Source: JBHJGP01 sp050331695 (GTDB taxonomy: Bacteria > Pseudomonadota > Alphaproteobacteria > Geminicoccales > Geminicoccaceae). From it: a stretch of 64,000 nt of DNA. Shown here piece after piece: positions 26,142-34,455 of the stretch. The notes under the pieces were generated by a model that did not search any database, was not told the DNA's origin, and saw nothing but the letters and a program-made list of their open reading frames with translations. Numbering within the stretch: the first letter of the stretch is position 1; every line of letters starts with the position of its first letter. A program made the translations under genes and the position numbers. The DNA is taken from contig JBHJGP010000010.1 in assembly GCA_050331695.1 (NCBI GenBank), positions 60,588 to 124,587 of the forward strand, in the 5' to 3' direction.

Positions 26142-26618
26142 GTGATCGCCGAGGTCGGGTTCTATCACCTCAAGACCGCGGGCCTGGACCGGGCGCTGCC
26201 GGCAATTCTCGAAAAGATCGTCGACCGGGGCCTGCGCGCTGTGGTGATCAGCGCCAGTGAAGATCAACGCGATCAACTGGACCAGCACCTCTGGGCCTAT
26301 CGCGCCGACAGTTTTCTTCCCCACGGCACGGCGAGAACCGGCTTCGCCGACAGCCAGGCGATCTATCTCTCCACCGGCGTCGAAAATCCCAACCAGGCGA
26401 AGGTCCTAATCGTGACCGACGGGACGGTGCCTGAAGCCGATGCGCCCTTCGAGCGGCTTCTCGATTTCTTCGACGGCAACGACGACGACGCCATGGCATC
26501 GGCGCGCCAGCGCTGGCAGGCGTGGCGCGAACGGGGAGTGACCCTTGTCTATTGGCAGCAGGACGAGGGCGGCCGCTGGAACGAGGCGCGCCGCGTCGAT
26601 CCGGAAAAAGGCGCTTAG
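26142..26618 (+). CDS. holC: DNA polymerase III chi subunit
   Basis: Chi links the clamp loader to single-strand binding protein at the replication fork. The 158-residue protein begins IAEVGFYHLKTAGLDRALPAIL, and contains DQLDQHLWAYRADSFLPHG and a middle strand motif QAKVLIVTDG, all typical of HolC. GTG at 26142 starts four bases after the pepA stop and is the only start near the conserved N-terminus. The pepA-holC-ndk order agrees with many alphaproteobacteria. Confidence 0.9.
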   Translation: MIAEVGFYHLKTAGLDRALPAILEKIVDRGLRAVVISASEDQRDQLDQHLWAYRADSFLPHGTARTGFADSQAIYLSTGVENPNQAKVLIVTDGTVPEADAPFERLLDFFDGNDDDAMASARQRWQAWRERGVTLVYWQQDEGGRWNEARRVDPEKGA

Positions 26619-26692
26619 CGCCGCTTCCGTCGATCGGTTTCGGCGGCTATAAGCGGCGCCGATCAAGTCACCCGAAAAATCTGGAACACGCC

Positions 26693-27115
26693 ATGGCTGT
26701 CGAGCGCACGCTTTCGATCATCAAACCCGACGCGACCAAACGCAATCTCACCGGTCAGATCAAAGCGCGCTTCGAGGAGGCGGGGTTGCGGATCGTCGCC
26801 CAGAAGCGGATCCAGCTTACCGAAGCCCAAGCCAAGGCGTTCTACGCGGTCCACGCGGAAAGGCCGTTCTTCAATTCGCTCGTGGCCTTCATGACCTCCG
26901 GACCCGTGGTCTTGCAGGTTCTGGAGGGCGAAAACGCGGTGGCCCGCAACCGTGAGGTCATGGGCGCCACCAATCCGGCGGATGCCCAGGACGGCACCAT
27001 TCGCAAGGATTTCGCGGAATCGATCGAGGCCAATTCGGTTCACGGCTCCGACGCGGCCGAGACCGCCGCCAATGAGATCGCGTTCTTCTTCGCCGGCATC
27101 GAGATCGTCGGCTAG
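26693..27115 (+). CDS. ndk: Nucleoside diphosphate kinase
   Basis: Ndk transfers phosphate between nucleoside tri- and diphosphates through a phosphohistidine. The 140-residue protein has the N-terminal ERTLSIIKPDATKRNL, KRIQLTEAQAKAFYAVHAERPFF and the catalytic His in EANSVHGSDAAETA. ATG at 26693 begins the conserved sequence. Its TAG stop shares the bases CTAG with the stop of the convergent purN. Confidence 0.97.
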   Translation: MAVERTLSIIKPDATKRNLTGQIKARFEEAGLRIVAQKRIQLTEAQAKAFYAVHAERPFFNSLVAFMTSGPVVLQVLEGENAVARNREVMGATNPADAQDGTIRKDFAESIEANSVHGSDAAETAANEIAFFFAGIEIVG

Positions 27116-27753
27116 ATCGGCCAGACGAGAGGGTCAGGCGTGCCTGGCGGCTGGTCGAATAACACCCGGTCACCTTCGAGCCGGGCCCGGCCGCTGAGCA
27201 GCATGTCCATCGCCGCCGGATAGCAGCGGTGCTCCTGGACCAAAACCCGCTGGGCCAGACTGTCGGCGGTGTCATCGGCCATGACCGGCACGACCGCCTG
27301 GACGATGATCGGGCCGGCATCCAGCGCCGGCGTGACGAAGTGGACCGTGCAGCCGCTGAAGCGGACGCCGGCGCGAAGGGCTTGGTCATGGGTGTGAAGA
27401 CCCGGGAACGCCGGCAAAAGCGAGGGGTGAATGTTGACGATCCGGCCCCGCCATCGCTCCACGAAATCGGCGGTCAGGATACGCATGAAACCGGCGAGGC
27501 AGAGCCAGTCGATAGCGTTCGCTTGAAGGCGGTTTTGGAGGGCTGCATCGAACGCGCTTCGGCTTGAAAAGTCACGATGGTCGATGAGAGCGGTGTCGAT
27601 GCACGCAATCCTGGCCCTCTCGAGGGCGCCGGCGCCGGGCTCATTGGCGATCACGGTCATGATGTGGCCCCGATCCGAGCCTTCGAAATGATCGATCAGG
27701 GCCTGGAGATTGCTACCGCCGCCGGAGGCCAGGACCGCTAAGCGCTGGGCCAC
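27112..27753 (-). CDS. purN: Phosphoribosylglycinamide formyltransferase
   Basis: PurN formylates GAR with 10-formyl-tetrahydrofolate, the third step of purine synthesis. The 213-residue protein has the nucleotide-binding LASGGGSNLQALIDHF, LAGFMRIL, the catalytic Asn-His in IVNIHPSLLPAFPGLHTHDQAL and the catalytic Asp in TPALDAGPIIVQ. It overlaps the end of purM by 16 bases on the same strand, the usual purM-purN coupling. Its stop overlaps that of ndk. Confidence 0.96.
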   Translation of the reverse strand: MAQRLAVLASGGGSNLQALIDHFEGSDRGHIMTVIANEPGAGALERARIACIDTALIDHRDFSSRSAFDAALQNRLQANAIDWLCLAGFMRILTADFVERWRGRIVNIHPSLLPAFPGLHTHDQALRAGVRFSGCTVHFVTPALDAGPIIVQAVVPVMADDTADSLAQRVLVQEHRCYPAAMDMLLSGRARLEGDRVLFDQPPGTPDPLVWPI

Positions 27754-28847
27754 CCGTCACCTTCCCCCACCAGGCGCACCGGGGCGCCGTCGCGCCTGCG
27801 CTCTTCGATTTCGCCGACCAGAACCACGTCTGTGCCGGCTTCGGCCAAGCTATCCGTCACGTCGCGAACCCCGTCGGCCTTGACGATGATGAGAAAACCG
27901 AGCCCGCAGTTAAAGGTCCGGGCGAGCTCGGCCCTGCTCAAACCAGCGCCGGCGGCAAGCCAGGCAAAGACCGGCGGCAGCGGCCACCGCTCGAGGTCGA
28001 GACGCAAGCCCAGGCCCGCGGGCAGGACCCGGGGAGGGTTATCGAGAAGGCCACCGCCGGTCACATGCACCATGGCTGGAACCTGGTCGGTGGTGGCGGC
28101 GGCGAGAGCGGCCTTGGTGTAGAGCCTGGTGGGCGCGAACAGGATCTCGGCTAGTGAAGCGTCCCCGGCGAACGGGGCAGGGGCGTCCAATGACACCTGC
28201 TCTTCCGCGAGGATCTTGCGGACCAGCGAGAAACCATTGGCATGGATCCCGTTCGATGTCAGCGCCAGAACCTTATCGCCAGCCTCGATATCACCGGTGC
28301 GCGGTAGAAGCTTGGTCCGTTCAACGGCGCCGAGGGCGAAGCCGGCAAGGTCAAAACGCCCGGCGGGATAGAGCCCCGGAAGCTCAGCGGTCTCGCCGCC
28401 GATGAGGGCGCAACCGCAGTTCTTACAGGCGTCGGCGATGTCCTCGATAAGCGTGACGATGGCTGCCTCTTCCAGGCGGCCGCCGGCGATGTAGTCCAGG
28501 AAAAACCAGGGCGCTGCGCCCTGGACCACGAGATCGTTCACGCACATCGCCACCAGATCCTGGCCGATCCCCCGCCATCGCCCGTGGTCTTCCGCGAGCA
28601 GCAGTTTGGTGCCGACGCCGTCCGTGGCCGCGACCAGCAGCGGGTCCTTGAAGCCTGTGGCGCTCGGATCGAAGACACCGCCGAAGCCGCCGATGCCGCC
28701 TGTCCAACCGGGACGCCGGGTCGCCGTTGCTAGGGGCGCAATGCGCGCCACCAGCCTATCGGCCTTGGTGATGTCGACGCCGGCGCGGGCATAGGCGTCG
28801 ATCGGTTCGGTTTGCCGCGCAGGCGGTCTCGAGCCCGCTTGTCCCAT
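27738..28847 (-). CDS. purM: Phosphoribosylformylglycinamidine cyclo-ligase (AIR synthetase)
   Basis: PurM closes the imidazole ring of AIR with ATP. The 369-residue protein has the AIRS N-terminal domain with GGFGGVFDP, VAATDGVGTKLLLAE, MCVNDLVVQGAAPWFFLDY, GGETAELPGLY and VLALTSNGIHANGFSLVRK, then the C-terminal domain with HVTGGGLLDNPPRVLP. ATG at 28847 is chosen from a purine-rich GAAGAGAAG site directly upstream and normal family length. First gene of the purM-purN pair; divergent from the DUF2066 gene, with about 50 bases between. Confidence 0.96.
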   Translation of the reverse strand: MGQAGSRPPARQTEPIDAYARAGVDITKADRLVARIAPLATATRRPGWTGGIGGFGGVFDPSATGFKDPLLVAATDGVGTKLLLAEDHGRWRGIGQDLVAMCVNDLVVQGAAPWFFLDYIAGGRLEEAAIVTLIEDIADACKNCGCALIGGETAELPGLYPAGRFDLAGFALGAVERTKLLPRTGDIEAGDKVLALTSNGIHANGFSLVRKILAEEQVSLDAPAPFAGDASLAEILFAPTRLYTKAALAAATTDQVPAMVHVTGGGLLDNPPRVLPAGLGLRLDLERWPLPPVFAWLAAGAGLSRAELARTFNCGLGFLIIVKADGVRDVTDSLAEAGTDVVLVGEIEERRRDGAPVRLVGEGDGWPSA

Positions 28848-28896
28848 CTTCTCTTCGTCCGCTAGATTTGCGTCTCGGTTTAGCTGGTAGGTGGAA

Positions 28897-30015
28897 ATGC
28901 ACCCAATAGCAACGATCCGCCGGAATGGGTCAAACCCATGGCGGCTCATCACCCTGGGACTGGTTTGCCTGGTCCTGGCCCCGGGCCTCGCGCTCGCCGA
29001 ACCGGTCAGTTTTCGGGTCGGGGATATCCGGGTCGACGCCACGGCTGAAAACGCCGTCAACGCGCGCCAACAGGCATTGGCCGAAGGCCAGACCCAGGCG
29101 TTCGATCGGATTTTGCGCCGGATCACCCGGCTCGAGGATCATGCTCGGCTGCCGAGTGCGTCGGAGGTCGACGTCCAACGGTTCATCCAGGATTTCGAGA
29201 TCACCGAGGAACAGGTCGCGGCGACCCGCTACATCGCTACGCTGGACGTGGCCTTCGATCAGGATGAGATCGCCGAGCTTTTGAAACAAGCCCGGCTGCC
29301 CTTTACGGTGACGGCGGCGCCGAGGACGCTGGTGGTGCCCGTTCTGCGGGCAGGCGACCAGATCTGGTTGTGGCAGGAGAACAATCCCTGGGCAGGGGCC
29401 ATCGAGCGGGTGATCAGCCCCTATGCGCTGGCGAACTTCGAGATGCCGCTGGGTGATCTGGGTGACGTCGTCGCCCTCAGCGAGGATCAGGCGCTGGCCG
29501 GCGATCGGGCCGCGCTCCAGGCTCTGGCCAACCGATCGGGGACTGAGCAGGCGCTTTTGGTCCTGCTCGAGAGCCCGGTTGCTTACGAGCCGGGGGGGAC
29601 CCCTCAACCGATGACGCTCCGATCCGCGGCCCTGGGCGGCGGGCTTCAGCCCATGGAAGAACGGGTTCTGCCCCAGCCCGGTGAAAGCTGGGACCAGGTC
29701 CTGCGCCGGTCCGGGGAGCGGGTGCAGACGCTTTACAGCGACCGCTGGCTCCGGGACAACCTGTTGCGTTTCGATCAGCAGCGCCAGATCGAGGTTGGGC
29801 TGAGCTTAAGCGACGGCGACACCTGGCCGTTCGCGTGGCGCCAACTGGCTGAGTTGGCCGAGGTTCGACAGGTCGTGGTCCAGCGCTTCAGCGCCGACGA
29901 GGTCCTGTTGCGTATCGATCATCTGGGTGACGCCGGTCAGCTCGGCCGGAGTCTGCAACGCTCAGGCCTTCGGCTCGAGCCGGACGCGGACCGATGGCGT
30001 CTGTCACGCCTTTGA
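28897..30015 (+). CDS. DUF2066 family exported protein
   Basis: A 372-residue protein with a signal peptide (WRLITLGLVCLVLAPGLALA, cleavage near AEP). The mature start VGDIRVDATAENAVNARQQALAEG and the phrase AFDRILRRITR match DUF2066, a proteobacterial family of unknown function often encoded between purM and the DnaA-related hda gene. Expected location is periplasm or outer-membrane face. ATG at 28897 and an in-frame GTG two codons upstream are both possible; ribosome-binding signals are weak. The 3' end overlaps hdaA by 22 bases. Confidence 0.8.
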   Translation: MHPIATIRRNGSNPWRLITLGLVCLVLAPGLALAEPVSFRVGDIRVDATAENAVNARQQALAEGQTQAFDRILRRITRLEDHARLPSASEVDVQRFIQDFEITEEQVAATRYIATLDVAFDQDEIAELLKQARLPFTVTAAPRTLVVPVLRAGDQIWLWQENNPWAGAIERVISPYALANFEMPLGDLGDVVALSEDQALAGDRAALQALANRSGTEQALLVLLESPVAYEPGGTPQPMTLRSAALGGGLQPMEERVLPQPGESWDQVLRRSGERVQTLYSDRWLRDNLLRFDQQRQIEVGLSLSDGDTWPFAWRQLAELAEVRQVVVQRFSADEVLLRIDHLGDAGQLGRSLQRSGLRLEPDADRWRLSRL

Positions 30016-30707
30016 CGACCGCGTCACTAACGAGCGAGCAGGCTCAACTCGCTTTCGATCTGCCGGTCCGGCAGCAAAGCAGCCGGCGGGACTTTCTCGT
30101 TTCCGAAAGCAATCGCCGGGCGTTCGATTGGCTCCAACGCTGGCCGGACTGGCCATCCCACCTGGCGGTCATCTCAGGCCCGGAAGGCGGCGGCAAGACC
30201 CATCTGGCACGGATCTGGGCGGACGAGACGGGGGCGGAATGGCTGACGGTGCCGGCGCCCGCTGATGCTGAAGAGCAGGCGGATCTCCTCCAGGACTGCC
30301 GGGCCTGCGTCATCGACAATGCCGAGCGCTTCGGCGACGAGACCTTGCTGTTTCACCTGTGCAATGCGGTTTGGGCGGCCCGCGGCCACATGTTGTTGAC
30401 GACCCGCTGGCCCCTGGCCCGCTGGCGGCTGCGTCTGGCGGACCTCCACTCGCGGCTTTCGGCGGCCCAATGGCTAACGATCGATCCACCCGATGACCTG
30501 GTGCTTCGGGCGATCCTCGCCAAACAGTTCGCCGATCGCCAGATCCGGGTTTCGCCGGAGCTGATCGATTATCTGGTTGTGCGCATGGAGCGCTCGTTCG
30601 CCGCCGCCCGATCGATCGTGGCCGCCCTCGATCAGGCCTCCCTCAGATTGGCGCGGCCGGTCAGCATCCCGCTCGCCAGAACCGTGCTCGGCGAGACTGT
30701 TCAATAG
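29994..30707 (+). CDS. hdaA: DnaA-related regulatory ATPase HdaA
   Basis: HdaA (Hda) works with the sliding clamp to promote hydrolysis of DnaA-bound ATP and prevent re-initiation. The 237-residue protein is a DnaA-like AAA+ domain without the DNA-binding domain IV. It starts with a polar stretch containing QLAFDLP, the likely clamp-binding motif, then the Walker A-like GPEGGGKTHLARIW, the Walker B region ACVIDNAERFGDETLLFHL and a sensor region LTTRWPLARWRLRLADLHSRL. The ATG lies inside the end of the DUF2066 gene. In several alphaproteobacteria an AI-2E family permease gene sits between these two; here it is missing. Confidence 0.88.
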   Translation: MASVTPLTTASLTSEQAQLAFDLPVRQQSSRRDFLVSESNRRAFDWLQRWPDWPSHLAVISGPEGGGKTHLARIWADETGAEWLTVPAPADAEEQADLLQDCRACVIDNAERFGDETLLFHLCNAVWAARGHMLLTTRWPLARWRLRLADLHSRLSAAQWLTIDPPDDLVLRAILAKQFADRQIRVSPELIDYLVVRMERSFAAARSIVAALDQASLRLARPVSIPLARTVLGETVQ

Positions 30708-31465
30708 ACCTTGCCAGCCTCTTCTTCGAGCCACCGAACCATCTGTCGATAGGGGCCGGGACCGTGACTGATGCGGGCGACCCCGAGTTCAGCCAAACGC
30801 TCGGCGCCGGGCGCGCCCCGCAAGGCCATGATGTTGACGGGCAGGGGCGAAGTTTCGCAAAGACGCTCGATCAGGCTTTCGTCGATCAGCGCCGGCGCAA
30901 AGAAGCCGCTGGCGCCGGCCTGTTCGTAGGCGCGGGCGCGATCGAGTGCGTCATCGAGCATCGCTTGATCGTGATCTTCGGGCTTGGCTTTCAGGAACAG
31001 ATCGGTCCGAGCGTTGATGAAAGCGGGACAACCCGTGCGCTCCGCCGCTTTTCGGGCGGCACCGATGCGGGCGGCCTGCTCTTCGGCGCAATAGATGCCA
31101 TCACCGCCGACGATCTGGTCTTCGAAATTGAAACCAATGGCCCCCGCCTCGAGAACCTTGGTGACGGCAGAGGCGACCTGTTCGCCGGTCCGGCCGTAGC
31201 CGCCCTCGAGATCGACGCTCACCGGCAGATCGCTGGTCGCGACGATCCGCTCGACGATCCGGGTGAGGAAATCGAGCGGTAGGTTCTCACCGTCGGCATA
31301 ACCCTGGGCGGCGGCCACCGACCAGCTGCCGGTGGCCAGGGCCGGGGCGCCGGCCTTGGCCACGGCAATGGCACTGCCCGCGTCCCAAATATTGAATAAG
31401 ATCAGCGGGTTGCCCTTCACGTGCAGGGCGTGAAATGCCTTTGCTCTGGTCGCCTGATCCGCCAT
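30701..31465 (-). CDS. Isocitrate lyase/phosphoenolpyruvate mutase family protein
   Basis: A 254-residue TIM-barrel protein of the ICL/PEP mutase superfamily, which makes or breaks C-C or P-C bonds in oxaloacetate-like substrates. It shows FNIWDAGSAIAVAKAGAPALATGSWS (in two segments), the metal-binding region VSVDLEGGYGRTGEQV, GFNFEDQI and INARTDLFLK. Oxaloacetate decarboxylases and 2-methylisocitrate lyases share these. The typical lyase KKCGH catalytic loop is not seen, so a lyase of the classic type is unlikely. ATG at 31465 is chosen by GGAGG eight bases upstream. Convergent with hdaA, overlapping by 7 bases. Confidence 0.83.
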   Translation of the reverse strand: MADQATRAKAFHALHVKGNPLILFNIWDAGSAIAVAKAGAPALATGSWSVAAAQGYADGENLPLDFLTRIVERIVATSDLPVSVDLEGGYGRTGEQVASAVTKVLEAGAIGFNFEDQIVGGDGIYCAEEQAARIGAARKAAERTGCPAFINARTDLFLKAKPEDHDQAMLDDALDRARAYEQAGASGFFAPALIDESLIERLCETSPLPVNIMALRGAPGAERLAELGVARISHGPGPYRQMVRWLEEEAGKVY

Positions 31466-31575
31466 GGCTCGTCCTCCCCGGTTTTTCGTGACGGCATCGC
31501 CGAAGCGTGCGTCGAGGTTCCTAACCGGGATATATCGAAGCCGGGCAGACGGGGCCAGGGCCCCCAAGCAGAAAC

Positions 31576-32169
31576 TCAGTTGCGGATCAGAACGCCCAGG
31601 CGCGGCCGCTGCTGCGCTACCTTGTAAAGCGTGGTCGGCTGGAACAGGTAGCTGCCGAGGAGTGGTGTGTAGGTGTAGTAGACCTCGGCGACCACGACGC
31701 CCTCGCCGCTGCTAAGCGTAAGCCCATTGGGCAGGGTCGGCGCGCTGCCTGCCACGCCCACCTTGCTGCTGCCGAGCGATGCGCCGTTATTGTCCTGCCA
31801 CAGAATGGTGCTGACGGTCCCGTCGTCCGATGCCGATGACAGAATCAGCTGGCCGTTGGTGGCAAATGCGAACGGAGAGGCGACCTGGCTCGCCGCCGCG
31901 ACGATCTCGGCAATGCCGGCATTGTCGATCACGTCGACCCGGGCGGAAAGATCGGCCGCCGTGCTGGCGACCCGGGACATCCGTTCGTGGACCATGATCA
32001 TCCGGCCCATCTCGACCGAGCCGATCGCCATCAGCAAAAGAAAGGGCACGGCCATGGCAAACTCGACGGCGACGATGCCTTTATCGCAAAACGTAAGTTG
32101 CGATCGGAGGTTTTTCAATCTATAGGCGATTGTGCGTAACCCAATCATCGGATCAGCCTCGGCGTTCAT
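31576..32169 (-). CDS. TadE/TadG-like pilus assembly protein
   Basis: A 197-residue TadE-like pseudopilin. The N-terminus has a basic stretch, then CDKGIVAVEFAMAVPFLLLMAIGSVEMGR: the Gly before VAVEF and the Glu within the hydrophobic helix match prepilin-like TadE/TadG processing by a TadV/CpaA-type peptidase. The remainder is a small periplasmic domain. The ATG at 32169 overlaps the stop of the upstream TadE-like gene as ATGA, so the two are translated together. The core tad ATPase and secretin genes are not in this window. Confidence 0.8.
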   Translation of the reverse strand: MNAEADPMIGLRTIAYRLKNLRSQLTFCDKGIVAVEFAMAVPFLLLMAIGSVEMGRMIMVHERMSRVASTAADLSARVDVIDNAGIAEIVAAASQVASPFAFATNGQLILSSASDDGTVSTILWQDNNGASLGSSKVGVAGSAPTLPNGLTLSSGEGVVVAEVYYTYTPLLGSYLFQPTTLYKVAQQRPRLGVLIRN

Positions 32170-32753
32170 GGACTGGGGACGGGGAAAGGTTCGTTGCGGA
32201 TGGCGATCGTTGCGTTGAGGAGCAACTTGCCGTCCGGCGGGAAGAAGGGCTCGAACAGAGGGATCAGAATTTCGTAGTCGTGGCGCACATCGTAGAGAAC
32301 GATGTCTTCGGCGGTACCGAGACCGGGCGTGCCTGTGGTGTCGTCCCAACTGCCATTGCCGTTGAGGTCGGTAAAACTTTCGCCCGCATCGTAGGCGCCG
32401 TTGCCGTCGGCATCCTCGAACGGCTCGCGCTGGGTGATGTTGCTGAAGCTGTCGAAGACGTAAGTCTCGACCTCGATCTTACTCGTCTCGATCAACCCGT
32501 AAGTGTTCTCCGAGACGATGTCGCGCACCTCGGCAATCGTCGCCGTACCGCCATTGCCCGTTGTGGCGAAGCGCGACGCTTCACGCACGCCCCCGTCCAA
32601 GAGCGACTGAGTGAGCACGATCATTGAGAATTCGAGAACTGCGGCCAGCAGCAACAGAAAAACCGGCAGCACAAGCGCGAACTCGCCCGCCGTCGCACCC
32701 TCCGGCGCCCGACGAAATTTCGCAAAGATGTTGACGGTCCGTAACACAACCAT
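32166..32753 (-). CDS. TadE-like pilus assembly protein with acidic Asp-rich insert
   Basis: A 195-residue TadE-like protein. The N-terminal part EGATAGEFALVLPVFLLLLAAVLEFSMIVL is the TadE signature with a prepilin-like cleavage site before the Glu-containing hydrophobic helix. The periplasmic part holds two EF-hand- or dockerin-like acidic loops in tandem, DADGNGAYDAGE and DLNGNGSWDD, at about residues 120-145, which could bind calcium. It is coupled to the next TadE/G-like gene by ATGA and divergent from a TPR lipoprotein, with 66 bases between starts. Confidence 0.82.
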   Translation of the reverse strand: MVVLRTVNIFAKFRRAPEGATAGEFALVLPVFLLLLAAVLEFSMIVLTQSLLDGGVREASRFATTGNGGTATIAEVRDIVSENTYGLIETSKIEVETYVFDSFSNITQREPFEDADGNGAYDAGESFTDLNGNGSWDDTTGTPGLGTAEDIVLYDVRHDYEILIPLFEPFFPPDGKLLLNATIAIRNEPFPVPSP

Positions 32754-32819
32754 TGGTTAACCCCACGATGAGCAGAGCGGCGACCTGTAAACCCGCATGA
32801 ACCGATCGGAGTCACCCGG

Positions 32820-34412
32820 ATGAACCAAGCTCTTCCCCGTCGAAGCGATCGGCTTCAGGCGCTCGCACTGATCCTGATGCTATCCACCGTTGGTTGCACA
32901 CCTCTTTACCCGGACCAGTCACCTGCACCCGGTGCGCCCAATGATACGCAAGATTTGACATCTGGCCGTTTCGAGAAGGCTGGCACGCTGGAGCGGCTCG
33001 CCGACCGGGCCCTCGCGACCGGCGACTATCCGACCGCGCTCAACATGTATCAGCAGGCGGTTCTGAACACGCCGAACGATCCGACCCTGCACGTGCGCAT
33101 CGGTGACACGCTGGTGGCGATGTCTCGCTGGCAGGACGCCGCCGACGCCTACCAGCGGGCGCTCCGAAGCGACAACAGCCTGCCGGACGCCAATGCCGGC
33201 TACGGCCGGGTGCTGCTGGGTCTCGACAAGCCCGAGGAGGCGAGCATCTACTTTGAGGCGGTGCTGGACCAGGAGCCCGAGAACATGAAGGCGTTGAACG
33301 GGCTGGCGGTGTCCCACGATCTTTCGGGTCGCCACGCCCAAGCCGCTCGGGTCTACAGCCGGGCCCTGGCCTTGGATCCGGCCGACAAGACCCTCCGCAA
33401 CAATCTCGGCCTCTCCCAGGCGCTTTCGGGGAACTATGACGAGGCGGTCCGGATCCTGCGTCCCCTGGCCACCGGACCGGAGGCCGATGAGCGCAGCCGT
33501 CAGAACCTGGCCCTGGCGCTGGGTCTCGCCGGCGATGCCGAAGGTGCTGCGCGGATCGCCAGCGTCGATTTGAACGAAGCCGAGGTCGACAGCAACCTCG
33601 CCTATTACGAAGCGCTCCGCCACCAAGAGACGAGCGAGGCGGCGCTGTCGGCCGTCGGTGTTCATCCGGCGGCGGCGCCCCGGGCAAATGCCAATCCGAA
33701 CGGCGGTGGTCCGATCGAGCCCGATGGCGATCCCCAACCGCTGTTCAACAATCGCGGGCAGAGCGCGGCGCCGACGCGCGGACCCGTGGCCGTGGCTGAA
33801 GCGGCGGGCGAAGGTAGCGAACAAGAAACCGTCGCCACCGAAACCTTGAGCGCGCCGAATACGGGCAGGACCGACATGGCCGTCGAGATGCCGGAGGAAA
33901 AGCCCGCCGAGGTGGCCGCCGCGCCGGTAGCGAAAACGATGCCGGAGACGATCGCCGACGAGGCTCCGGCCATGTCTGGCCAGGAGGTCCAGGAGGCTGC
34001 TGCGCCGATGATGTCTGAGGCCGAGACTACGCCGGTCGTGGCGGCTGAGGCGCCGCGTCAAAGGGCTGAGGAGGATACGGAGGCGCCGACCAAGCTTGAT
34101 GTGGCCCGGTCCGGGTCGTCCGGTGCCGTCGCCGCGGCCTACGATCCGCAAGTCGCGGACGTCGTGCTCACGCCCCGATCCGGCTGGTACTTGGATCTCG
34201 GGCGCTACGGCTCGGCCGATGAGGCGACCACCGCCTGGAACGAGCTCAAACAGGCATACGGCGAGACCCTGGAAGACCTGCCCAGGCTGGGCGGCCACGA
34301 GGAAGGCGTCCAGCCGCTGATCCTGGGCCCGGCCATCGACGCCGAGGTCGCGGCAACGCTATGCGCCGAGTTGGCAGGCGACGGCCGCCGGTGCCGGGCG
34401 GTGCGCTTCTAA
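32820..34412 (+). CDS. TPR-SPOR lipoprotein, TadD-like
   Basis: A 530-residue predicted lipoprotein. The signal ends in the lipobox STVGC (Cys near residue 26). Residues about 55-250 hold tetratricopeptide repeats (for example ALNMYQQAVLNTPNDPTLHVRIGDTL read in parts; ALRSDNSLPDANAGYGRVLL). Then comes a long Ala/Pro/Glu-rich low-complexity linker, about 270-445, and a C-terminal SPOR-like domain (SGWYLDLGRYGSADEATTAWNELKQ), a fold that binds denuded peptidoglycan. The TPR lipoprotein part resembles TadD, the pilotin-like protein of Tad systems, and the neighbours are TadE-like genes. The SPOR tail is an addition over TadD. Confidence 0.75.
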   Translation: MNQALPRRSDRLQALALILMLSTVGCTPLYPDQSPAPGAPNDTQDLTSGRFEKAGTLERLADRALATGDYPTALNMYQQAVLNTPNDPTLHVRIGDTLVAMSRWQDAADAYQRALRSDNSLPDANAGYGRVLLGLDKPEEASIYFEAVLDQEPENMKALNGLAVSHDLSGRHAQAARVYSRALALDPADKTLRNNLGLSQALSGNYDEAVRILRPLATGPEADERSRQNLALALGLAGDAEGAARIASVDLNEAEVDSNLAYYEALRHQETSEAALSAVGVHPAAAPRANANPNGGGPIEPDGDPQPLFNNRGQSAAPTRGPVAVAEAAGEGSEQETVATETLSAPNTGRTDMAVEMPEEKPAEVAAAPVAKTMPETIADEAPAMSGQEVQEAAAPMMSEAETTPVVAAEAPRQRAEEDTEAPTKLDVARSGSSGAVAAAYDPQVADVVLTPRSGWYLDLGRYGSADEATTAWNELKQAYGETLEDLPRLGGHEEGVQPLILGPAIDAEVAATLCAELAGDGRRCRAVRF

Positions 34413-34455
34413 GACTTTGGCGGTTGGGGCACGCGCGTTCCGGGCGTCAGGCCCG

